10,779 nucleotides of DNA from an uncultured Collinsella sp. (GTDB taxonomy: Bacteria > Actinomycetota > Coriobacteriia > Coriobacteriales > Coriobacteriaceae). The stretch is from the NCBI GenBank assembly GCA_900544995.1, contig UQXC01000062.1, positions 1 to 10,779 of the forward strand, written 5' to 3'. Made by a program: the position numbers and the translations under genes. Numbering within the stretch: position 1 is the first letter of the stretch; each line of letters opens with the position of its first letter. Positions 1-5,662 of the stretch are shown here, piece by piece. Under the pieces are notes generated by a model. The model had not been told where the DNA came from and did not search any database. It saw only the letters and a program-made list of their open reading frames with translations.

Positions 1-1
1 C

Positions 2-46
2 GAGGCCGAGCGCAAAATGGATTCTAAAAAACACCTTGCCAAATAG
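2..46 (+). CDS. C-terminal end of an unidentified gene (partial)
   Basis: The second reading frame is open from the window edge to a TAG at 44-46. It gives the last 14 residues of a charged protein end, EAERKMDSKKHLAK. The strong terminator 13 bases further on supports a real gene ending here on the + strand. Nothing in so short a tail identifies the product. The other two + frames cannot be excluded from 46 bases alone, although frame 1 stops at once after GF. Confidence 0.4.
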   Translation, partial: EAERKMDSKKHLAK

Positions 47-59
47 GAGCGTCAGACCA

Positions 60-106
60 GAAACGCCCCCGTTCGTAGCTCCGGAGGAGCAGAACGGGGG
101 CGTTTC
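60..106. terminator. Bidirectional intrinsic terminator
   Basis: A perfect 15-bp stem pairs GAAACGCCCCCGTTC (60-74) with GAACGGGGGCGTTTC (92-106). The loop itself can form a small 5-bp stem (GCTCC 78-82 with GGAGC 86-90). The AAAC/GTTT ends of the stem give a short U run at the edge of the hairpin on both strands. It lies between the converging gene tail (+, ends 46) and pta (-, ends 164), so it can serve both. Confidence 0.85.
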
Positions 107-163
107 ATTGGTCGAGGACGTTTTCAGGGGTTAGCCCGTACGGCCTTCGGGCAAGTGCGTCCG

Positions 164-1144
164 CTACTCAGCCATCTGAGCCTGGACGGCGGTGATGGCC
201 ACGACACCCACGATGTCGTCGGCAGAGCAGCCGCGCGAAAGGTCGTTAACCGGCTTGGCGATGCCCTGCAGGATGGGGCCGTAGGCGTCGGCGCCGGCGA
301 AGCGCTGGACCAGCTTGTAGCCGATGTTACCGGCCTCGAGGTCGGGGAACACCAGCACGTTGGCCTTACCGGCGACGGAGGAGCCGGGAGCCTTGAGCTG
401 GGCGACGGTGGGGACGATGGCGGCATCGAGCTGCAGGTCGCCATCGATGGCGAGCTCGGGAGCCTTCTCGTGGCAGAACTTCACGGCCTCCTGGACCTTC
501 TTGGCGACCTCGCCGCCGGCGGAGCCCATGGTGGAGTAGGAGAGCATGGCCACGTGCGGCTCAACGTTGCCCATGAAGGTGGACCAGGAGTGAGCGGAGG
601 CGATGGCGATCTCGGAGAGCTCATCGGAGGACGGGTTGATGTTGAGACCGCAGTCGGCGAAGATCAGCGTGCCGTCGGTGCCGAACTGCGGGGTGTCGGT
701 GCACATCACGAAGAAGGCCGAGACCAGCTTGGTGCCCGGGGCGGTCTTGAGGATCTGCAGCGCGGGGCGCAGCGTGTCGGCGGTGGAGTGGCAGGCGCCG
801 GAGACCAGGCCGTCGGCGTCGCCCATCTTGACCATCATGGTGCCAAAGTAGGTAGCGTCCATCACCTGGGCGCGAGCCTGCTCGATGGTGACGCCCTTCT
901 TGGCGCGGAGCTCGGCAAACTTCTGCGCGTACTCCTCGTGCTTCTCGGCATTGCGCGGATCGATGACGGTAGCGCCGGGAACGTCGATCTCGTCGGGGTT
1001 ACCCAGGATGACGATCTTTGCCAGGCCCTCCTCGATGATCTTGGTGGCTGCGACGATGGTGCGCGGATCCTCGCCCTCGGGCAGGACGATCGTCTTAAGG
1101 TCGGCCTTGGCGGCAGACTTCATACGGTTTAGGAAATCGCTCAT
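164..1144 (-). CDS. pta: Phosphate acetyltransferase (Pta)
   Basis: Cytosolic enzyme that interconverts acetyl-CoA and acetyl phosphate. Paired with acetate kinase it yields ATP and acetate from pyruvate in fermenting cells. At 326 aa it is the short, single-domain PTA_PTB form without the N-terminal DRTGG/CobQ-like regions of enterobacterial Pta. Visible family blocks are LPEGEDPR (21-28), DGLVSGACHSTADTLRPAL (111-129), the PDLEAGNIGYK block (267-277) and GPILQGIAKPVNDLSRG (289-305). S303, R304 and D310 sit where the catalytic Ser, Arg and Asp are known in Methanosarcina Pta. The ATG at 1144 is preceded by AAGGAG about 5 bases away. No acetate kinase gene follows: the next feature downstream is a terminator and a converging gene. 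The 5' leader contains a terminator-like hairpin (1197-1219). Identity is secure. Confidence 0.96.
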   Translation of the reverse strand: MSDFLNRMKSAAKADLKTIVLPEGEDPRTIVAATKIIEEGLAKIVILGNPDEIDVPGATVIDPRNAEKHEEYAQKFAELRAKKGVTIEQARAQVMDATYFGTMMVKMGDADGLVSGACHSTADTLRPALQILKTAPGTKLVSAFFVMCTDTPQFGTDGTLIFADCGLNINPSSDELSEIAIASAHSWSTFMGNVEPHVAMLSYSTMGSAGGEVAKKVQEAVKFCHEKAPELAIDGDLQLDAAIVPTVAQLKAPGSSVAGKANVLVFPDLEAGNIGYKLVQRFAGADAYGPILQGIAKPVNDLSRGCSADDIVGVVAITAVQAQMAE

Positions 1145-1196
1145 GTTACTCCTTACAAGCGTTTCGCTAAGCTCCAGGCGCCCGGCTGTTCACGAA

Positions 1197-1219
1197 TAAA
1201 CCCGCTGCTAGCGGGTTTA
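1197..1219 (-). terminator. Terminator-like hairpin in the pta leader
   Basis: A perfect 10-bp stem, TAAACCCGCT (1197-1206) with AGCGGGTTTA (1210-1219), closes a 3-base loop. Read on the - strand it is followed by TTTATTC, a modest U-rich run. It lies 53 bases upstream of the pta start in a gap between divergent genes, where no gene ends. It is therefore better read as an attenuator or as insulation in the pta leader than as an ordinary gene-end terminator. Function is inferred from structure alone. Confidence 0.45.
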
Positions 1220-1271
1220 CCTTTCAATTATGTACGCCGCGGTGCTTGAGCTTTCCTTGTGTGGCAAGCTC

Positions 1272-1297
1272 ATTATAGGACGCATTAGCGCTATAAT
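1272..1297. promoter_or_regulatory. Candidate back-to-back -10 boxes for pta and glf
   Basis: ATTATAG (1272-1278) and CTATAAT (1291-1297) are a perfect inverted repeat with a 12-base spacer. Each contains a consensus TATAAT -10 hexamer pointing outward: leftward towards pta (1277-1272) and rightward towards glf (1292-1297). Hexamers at the usual 17-base spacing are poor -35 matches and overlap the opposite -10 box, so the two promoters would compete or need an activator. A second inverted repeat, TGAGCTT (1247-1253) and AAGCTCA (1266-1272), also with a 12-base spacer, adjoins it and could be an operator. Confidence 0.35.
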
Positions 1298-1313
1298 CGC
1301 TCTGATAAATATG

Positions 1314-1361
1314 TCTCGAAGAATGTTCGAGAAAAGCCCAGCTAACGAGCCCGTGGCTTTT
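1314..1361 (+). other. Two hairpins in the glf leader
   Basis: TCTCGAA (1314-1320) pairs perfectly with TTCGAGA (1326-1332) around a 5-base loop. Immediately after it, AAAAGCC (1332-1338) can pair with GGCTTTT (1355-1361), which ends 3 bases before the glf ribosome binding site AAGGAG (1365-1370). The structures are visible in sequence; any effect on glf translation is a guess. Confidence 0.35.
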
Positions 1362-1375
1362 GACAAGGAGTATCG

Positions 1376-2578
1376 ATGCAGATTACCTCAGGCCTGCCTG
1401 AAGGCTTTAACGCCGGCGCATACGACATGATTGTTGTCGGTGCCGGATATGCCGGTGCCGTTTGTGCCCGCCGTCTCGCCGAGACCATCGGCTATCGCGT
1501 TGCCGTTCTGGAGCGCCGTAGCCACATTGCGGGCAACGCCTACGACTGCGCTGATGAGGCCGGGATCCTGGTCCACGAGTATGGCCCGCACATCTACCAT
1601 ACCTTTAACGAGCGCGTCCACAATTTCCTGTCGCGCTTTACCAAGTGGACGGACTACCAGCACAAGGTGCTCGCCAACATCAACGGCACCCTTATGCCCG
1701 TGCCCTTTAACCACGCGAGCCTCAAGCTCGCCTTTGGCGATGAGCGCGGCGAGGAGCTGTATCAGAAGCTCGTGGAGACCTTTGGCAAAGACGTCAAGGT
1801 GCCCATCATGGAGCTGCGCAAGAAGAACGACCCGGATCTTGCCGAGGTCGCCGATTACGTCTACGAGAACGTCTTTTTGCATTACACCATGAAGCAGTGG
1901 GGCCAGACGCCCGACCAGATCGATCCCTCGATCACCGGTCGCGTTCCCGTCTTTGTGGGCGACGATGACCGCTACTTCCCGCAGGCTCCCTTCCAGGGCA
2001 TGCCGCAGGACGGCTATACCGCGCTGTTCGAGCACATGCTCGACCACGATCTGATTGATGTGTTCTGCGACGTGGACGCCCGCGATCTCTTCGAGATCGA
2101 CGAGACCACCGTCAAGATCGACGGTAAGGTCTATGGCGGCGAGATCGTCTACACCGGTCCGCTTGACGAGCTGTTCAACCTCGACTTGGGCGCTCTGCCG
2201 TACCGTACGCTCGACATGAAGTTCGAGACGCTCGATATGGACCAGTTCCAGCCCGTGGGCACCGTCAACTACACCACGAGCGAGGATTACACGCGTATCA
2301 CCGAGTTCAAGAACATGACCGGTCAGGTCCTGCCCGGCAAGACCACCATCATGAAGGAGTACTCCAAGGCCTATACGCCCGGCTCGGGCGAGACGCCGTA
2401 CTACGCCATTCTTGAGCCCGAGAACCGTGAGCTCTATGAGCGCTATCTTGAGCGCGTTCAGAACCTGACGAACTTCCACCCGGTGGGTCGCCTGGCCGAG
2501 TATCGTTACTACGATATGGATGCCGTGACCAACTCCGCACTCGATCTTTCGGATGAGATTATCGCCTGCCATGCATAA
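1376..2578 (+). CDS. glf: UDP-galactopyranose mutase
   Basis: Flavoenzyme that converts UDP-galactopyranose to UDP-galactofuranose, the donor for galactofuranose in bacterial surface glycans; cytosolic, using reduced FAD. The 400 residues begin with an FAD-binding Rossmann motif, VVGAGYAG (20-27), then ERRSHIAGNAYD (46-57) and the HEYGPHIYHTF block (68-78). The active-site MKQWG (172-176), GRVPVFVGDDDRYFPQAPF (188-206) and YTRITEFK (305-312) follow, all typical of bacterial Glf. Length matches the usual 370-400 aa. The ATG at 1376 has AAGGAG 5 bases upstream. A later ATG at MIVVGAG would remove a 17-residue lead-in and lacks an equal ribosome site. Its end overlaps the glycosyltransferase start by 8 bases, implying co-transcription and coupled translation. 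Confidence 0.95.
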   Translation: MQITSGLPEGFNAGAYDMIVVGAGYAGAVCARRLAETIGYRVAVLERRSHIAGNAYDCADEAGILVHEYGPHIYHTFNERVHNFLSRFTKWTDYQHKVLANINGTLMPVPFNHASLKLAFGDERGEELYQKLVETFGKDVKVPIMELRKKNDPDLAEVADYVYENVFLHYTMKQWGQTPDQIDPSITGRVPVFVGDDDRYFPQAPFQGMPQDGYTALFEHMLDHDLIDVFCDVDARDLFEIDETTVKIDGKVYGGEIVYTGPLDELFNLDLGALPYRTLDMKFETLDMDQFQPVGTVNYTTSEDYTRITEFKNMTGQVLPGKTTIMKEYSKAYTPGSGETPYYAILEPENRELYERYLERVQNLTNFHPVGRLAEYRYYDMDAVTNSALDLSDEIIACHA

Positions 2579-3602
2579 AGTCATATCATTCGGTATTCCC
2601 TCGTATAACGCCGCCAAGGACATGGACCATTGCATCACCTCCATTCTGGAGGGGAGCAATTACGCCACCGATATCGAGATCATCATCGTTGATGACGGTT
2701 CCAAGGACGAGACGGCGGCCAAGGCCGACGAGTGGGAGACACGTTATCCCGGCATCATCCGCGCGGTGCATCAGGAGAACGGCGGGCACGGCATCGCCGT
2801 CCTTTCGGGCTTGCGTGAGGCGCAAGGTACCTACTACAAGGTCGTCGACTCGGACGACTGGCTCGATGGCGCAGCTCTGTCGACCATGCTTTCGATCCTG
2901 CGCGGTTTTGAGGAGCGCGACCAGCGCGTCGATCTCTTTATCTCGAACTATGTGTACGAGAAGGTTTACGAGGGTACGCATACCGCTATTGGCTACAAGT
3001 TTGCCCTGCCGCGAAAAAAGATCTTTACCTGGGACCAGATTGGTCATTTCCGTCTGGACCAGAATCTGCTCATGCACAGCCTGTGCTATCGCACGGATGT
3101 GCTGCGCGCGTCCAATCTGCCTATGCCGCCGCACACGTTCTATGTAGACAACATCTACGCCTACGTGCCGCTGCCGCGCTGCAAGACCATGTACTACGCC
3201 GACATCGACCTCTATCGCTACTTTATCGGTCGCGAGGGCCAGAGCGTCAACGAGGCCACGATGGTCAAGCGTCTGGACCAGCAGTTTCGCGTGACGCGCA
3301 TCATGATGGAGTCGTTCCATCTGTACAGCGATGTCGAGTCGTCGCGTCTGCGCTCGTACATGATGGGCTATTTCACCATGATGATGGCAATCTGCTCGGT
3401 GCTTACTAAGCTTTCCGACGAGGATTGTGCCGATGAGCGCCTGAAGACGTTGTGGAGTGATTTAAAGGCCTATGACGAGCGTATGTATCGTCGTGCACGC
3501 TACGGTGTGGTCGGCTTCTTCACCAACCTGCGCGGTCGGGCTGGTGACAAAACCACACTCGGCCTATACCGTCTTGCCTCAAAGATCTTCAAATTCAACT
3601 AG
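2571..3602 (+). CDS. Glycosyltransferase family 2 protein
   Basis: Probably transfers a sugar from a nucleotide-sugar donor during surface glycan assembly. The N-terminal half is a GT-A fold: VISFGIPSYN (4-13), VDDGSKDET (40-48), ENGGHG (69-74) and the metal/nucleotide-binding VDSDDWLDG (92-100). No membrane segment stands out, so it is likely cytosolic or peripheral. The C-terminal half is family-variable and ends in LYRLASKIFKFN. I chose ATG 2571 because the GT2 fold begins directly after it and it gives an 8-base overlap with glf. An in-frame ATG at 2553 would add six residues; GGATGAG (2551-2557) upstream of 2571 is a weak ribosome site. Pairing with glf suggests a galactofuranosyltransferase, but acceptor and linkage cannot be read from sequence. 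Confidence 0.88.
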   Translation: MHKVISFGIPSYNAAKDMDHCITSILEGSNYATDIEIIIVDDGSKDETAAKADEWETRYPGIIRAVHQENGGHGIAVLSGLREAQGTYYKVVDSDDWLDGAALSTMLSILRGFEERDQRVDLFISNYVYEKVYEGTHTAIGYKFALPRKKIFTWDQIGHFRLDQNLLMHSLCYRTDVLRASNLPMPPHTFYVDNIYAYVPLPRCKTMYYADIDLYRYFIGREGQSVNEATMVKRLDQQFRVTRIMMESFHLYSDVESSRLRSYMMGYFTMMMAICSVLTKLSDEDCADERLKTLWSDLKAYDERMYRRARYGVVGFFTNLRGRAGDKTTLGLYRLASKIFKFN

Positions 3603-3633
3603 CTGCTGAGTATTCGCTGCTGATATGTTGACT

Positions 3634-3745
3634 GGGCCCCTTGGCCTTTAGTTTGCTACTACGAACAGTCCTGCTCGCACGGAAAGCACATTAAGTGCTT
3701 TCCGGCTCGTGCGGAACTTGTATCAAACTAAAGGCCAAGGGGCCT
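3634..3745. repeat. 112-base hairpin with 21-bp perfect arms
   Basis: The arm at 3635-3655 (begins GGCCCCTTGG, ends TTTAGTTTG) is the exact reverse complement of 3724-3744; a G-U pair extends it to 3634/3745. Nested inside are CGCAC (3676-3680) with GTGCG (3709-3713) and a 9-bp stem GGAAAGCAC (3681-3689) with GTGCTTTCC (3695-3703) around ATTAA. It starts 31 bases after the glycosyltransferase stop. It could be the operon's terminator (the TTTAG/CTAAA within the arms gives a short U run), a small inverted-repeat element, or a structured RNA. No clear target duplication flanks it. Confidence 0.8.
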
Positions 3746-3774
3746 CTGCCATAAGAATCGATTGTCAGGCTGCC

Positions 3775-3805
3775 TGAATTTGAAGATCTTGGACGCGCGG
3801 TACAC
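3775..3805 (-). pseudogene. Inverted remnant resembling a glycosyltransferase 3' end
   Basis: TGAATTTGAAGATCTT (3775-3790) is the perfect reverse complement of 3582-3597, which encodes the last codons of the glycosyltransferase. Read on the - strand, 3805-3776 translates to VYRASKIFKF, against LYRLASKIFKF at the end of the + strand gene. The two match at protein level beyond the identical DNA, while the bases differ (cgcgcg against cgtcttgcc), as expected for a diverged paralogue rather than a recent copy. On the - strand the frame is stopped by TAA just upstream (FFSAQAP follows that stop). Only the tail of a lost convergent gene, or a decayed inverted duplication, seems to remain. Confidence 0.4.
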
Positions 3806-3881
3806 AGGGGCCTGGGCTGAAAAGAATTAGGTTGGAAGTCGGTCGGAGGCGGGCGGGCGTTACGTTTGTCGCGAGTTCCGC

Positions 3882-3922
3882 ATGCAAGACGAAGGCCACT
3901 TAATGTGGCCTTCGTCTTGCAT
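3882..3922. terminator. 18-bp hairpin after the P1 peptidase
   Basis: ATGCAAGACGAAGGCCAC (3882-3899) pairs perfectly with GTGGCCTTCGTCTTGCAT (3905-3922) around TTAAT. It lies 57 bases past the stop of the - strand peptidase gene and downstream of the + strand glycosyltransferase, so it is placed to end transcription from either side. There is no long U run, so the call rests on stem strength and position. The CAC-TTAAT-GTG tip recurs inside the 3634-3745 hairpin on the opposite strand. Confidence 0.7.
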
Positions 3923-3978
3923 AGGACTATAGAGCAGCAAACATAAACAAGGCCCACCGGGCAACCGGACGAGCTAGT

Positions 3979-4980
3979 TTACTTCGCGGCGCCGGGGATG
4001 CCGTGGGAGGTTTTGGCGGTTTTGGCTCCGTTTACGATGGCAGCTTCTAGGGCCCTTACTGCGAGCATGCCCAGCAGGTCTAGGGGAACGGCGGCGCTTG
4101 CCTGGGCACCCAGTTTGCCGCTGGCAAGGGTGTAGATGGTGTCGCCGTCGTTGGTGGTGTGTGTGGGGCGGATGGCGTGCGCGTAGGCGTCTGCTGCCAT
4201 CTGGGAGACCTTGGTGGCCTGGGCCTTGGTGAGCTCCACGTTGGTGACGATACAGCTGATGGTGGTGTTGGTGCGGTCGAGCGGCATCTGCATAGAGCCT
4301 GCGGCGGCAAAGGCGGCGAGTTCCATGTCGACGATCTGGTCGCTATCGGCTGCGGCGCGCATGCCGGCGACCCATTCGCCAGTGGTCGGGTCGACGACGT
4401 TGCCGCAGGCGTTGACCGAGACCACAGCGCCCACCTTGACGGGGCCGAGCGCCACGGCGGCAGCTCCGAGACCGGCCTTCATGCAGGTGGCAGGTCCCAT
4501 GAGCTTGCCTACGGTGGCGCCGGTGCCGGCGCCCACGTTGCCCTGCTCGAGCGAGGCAGGGGTGTGGTCGAGCGCCTCGCGCACTGCGGCGGCACCGGCC
4601 TCGATGTCGGGGCGCACGGTGGGGTCGCCAAAGGCGAGGTCGAAGATGCAGCTGGAGCACACGATAGGCACCTGCGTGGGGCCGACGGGAAGGCCGATGC
4701 CGCGGCTCTCAAGCTCGCGAGCGACGCCGCTTGCAGCCTCGAGGCCAAAGGCCGATCCACCCGAAAGGCAGACGGCGTGGACCTTGTCGACGGTGTTCTC
4801 GGGACGCAGCAAATCGGTCTCGCGCGAAGCGGGGGCGCCACCGCGTACGTCAACGCCACCAGTGGCACCCTCGGGCGCCACGATTACGGTACAGCCGGTG
4901 CCAGCCTCCTCGTCCGTATAGTTGCCAAAGCAAAAGCCATCGACATTGCAAACATTGATGGCTTCGAGCAGCGTGTCCAT
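3979..4980 (-). CDS. P1/DmpA-family (S58) self-processing peptidase
   Basis: Member of the DmpA/NylC N-terminal nucleophile hydrolases, which split themselves into two chains. Family members are aminopeptidases, beta-peptidases or nylon-oligomer hydrolases. Visible are GGVDVRGGAPASRETDLL (41-58), VHAVCLSGGSAFGLEAASGV (67-86), GNVGAGTGATVGK (147-159) and DRTNTTISCIVTNVEL (235-250). By analogy with NylC (Asn/Thr) and DmpA (Gly/Ser), cleavage is expected between N238 and T239, making T239 the catalytic nucleophile and giving chains of about 238 and 95 residues. At 333 aa it matches the short form of the family. No signal peptide or membrane segment is seen, so it is probably cytosolic. The ATG at 4980 has AGGAG about 7 bases upstream. 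It follows maf on the same strand but behind a terminator, so it is probably its own unit. The substrate is unknown. Confidence 0.9.
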   Translation of the reverse strand: MDTLLEAINVCNVDGFCFGNYTDEEAGTGCTVIVAPEGATGGVDVRGGAPASRETDLLRPENTVDKVHAVCLSGGSAFGLEAASGVARELESRGIGLPVGPTQVPIVCSSCIFDLAFGDPTVRPDIEAGAAAVREALDHTPASLEQGNVGAGTGATVGKLMGPATCMKAGLGAAAVALGPVKVGAVVSVNACGNVVDPTTGEWVAGMRAAADSDQIVDMELAAFAAAGSMQMPLDRTNTTISCIVTNVELTKAQATKVSQMAADAYAHAIRPTHTTNDGDTIYTLASGKLGAQASAAVPLDLLGMLAVRALEAAIVNGAKTAKTSHGIPGAAK

Positions 4981-5002
4981 ATTTTCTCCTATCGGTTTTC
5001 CG

Positions 5003-5019
5003 CCGGGCCTTATGCCCGG
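5003..5019 (-). other. Short GC hairpin in the peptidase leader
   Basis: CCGGGC (5003-5008) pairs with GCCCGG (5014-5019) around CTTAT, 23 bases upstream of the peptidase start. It could be a second, weak transcription stop after maf or a leader stem for the peptidase. It lacks a U run. Confidence 0.35.
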
Positions 5020-5049
5020 TCGGGATCAGTACGGTACGGCAAAATTGTA

Positions 5050-5072
5050 GGCGCTGGGGGATACCCAGCGCC
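5050..5072 (-). terminator. Terminator of the DJ-1-maf unit
   Basis: GGCGCTGGG (5050-5058) pairs perfectly with CCCAGCGCC (5064-5072) around a 5-base loop. On the - strand it begins 8 bases after the maf stop and is followed by TACAATTTTG, a U-rich stretch, fitting an intrinsic terminator. Confidence 0.75.
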
Positions 5073-5080
5073 AGATGCAA

Positions 5081-5662
5081 TTACGAGAGTTTTTGAATCG
5101 CGCGTGCGACGCGAGCGATGGGCAAGCCCACCACGTTGTAGAAGTCACCCGAAATGTCGTGCACGAGCATGCGGCCGCCTGTGCCCTGGATGCCGTAGGC
5201 TCCGGCCTTGTCCATGGGCTCGCCGGAGGCGACATAGCGCTCGGTCTGCTCCTCGGTAAGCTCATAGAACGTCACGTCGGTCACATCGACAAACGACAGG
5301 CTCTCGGCGGCATGCGGAGCTGTAGCGTCGCCGGCTTTAACGATGCAGACGCCGGTCGCCACCTGGTGCGTGCGGCCCGAAAGCTCGCGGAGCATGGTGC
5401 GCGCCTCGTCTTCGTTTGCCGGCTTACCCAAAATCATGCCATCGAAGGTGACGATGGTATCGGCCGCGACGGTCAGCTCATTGGGTTCGGCATGCTCGGC
5501 GGCGACGGCAGCGGCTTTGGCACGCGCCAAGCGCTCGACGAGCGTAAGCGGAGCTTCGCCATCAAAGGGCGTTTCGTCGATATCCGCGGGAATCACGCGA
5601 ATGTTGTAGCCCGCCTCGCGCATCAGCTCTATGCGGCGCGGCGATTGCGAAGCCAAAATCAT
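5081..5662 (-). CDS. maf: Maf-family nucleoside triphosphate pyrophosphatase
   Basis: Housecleaning enzyme that hydrolyses non-canonical or excess nucleoside triphosphates to the monophosphate and pyrophosphate; cytosolic. The 193 residues are a full Maf/HAM1 fold: SQSPRR at the nucleotide loop (5-10), ADTIV (67-71), GKP (79-81), SGRTHQVATGV (95-105), DKAGAYGIQG (151-160) and GDFYNVVGLP (172-181). The AYGIQG form with no Cys/Trp-rich variant suggests the YhdE-like dTTP/UTP-type subgroup, though specificity cannot be settled by eye. The start codon overlaps the stop of the upstream DJ-1 gene in an ATGA (5662-5659), so translation is very likely coupled. A GAGG about 10 bases upstream lies inside the DJ-1 gene. 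It is followed closely by its own terminator. Confidence 0.94.
   Translation of the reverse strand: MILASQSPRRIELMREAGYNIRVIPADIDETPFDGEAPLTLVERLARAKAAAVAAEHAEPNELTVAADTIVTFDGMILGKPANEDEARTMLRELSGRTHQVATGVCIVKAGDATAPHAAESLSFVDVTDVTFYELTEEQTERYVASGEPMDKAGAYGIQGTGGRMLVHDISGDFYNVVGLPIARVARAIQKLS

Noticed and set aside
155..1132. A long open frame of about 325 codons on the + strand over pta
   Set aside because: It mirrors pta codon by codon, has a low-complexity Gly/Asp/Leu/Val-rich product without family motifs, and has no ribosome site.
1359..1364. TTGACA just before glf as a -35 box
   Set aside because: It overlaps the glf ribosome site region and is 12 bases from the ATG; a promoter there would start inside the gene.
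1388..2659. A 423-codon open frame antisense to glf
   Set aside because: It is the complement of a well-supported gene; its product shows no domain and the composition is a by-product of GC-rich codon use.
3691..3957. An 88-codon - strand frame in the structured gap
   Set aside because: It runs straight through both hairpins, lacks a ribosome site, and is in a different frame from the glycosyltransferase remnant.
4159..5259. A 366-codon + strand frame across the peptidase and maf
   Set aside because: It spans two recognisable - strand genes and the terminator between them, with Gly/His/Asp-rich shadow composition.
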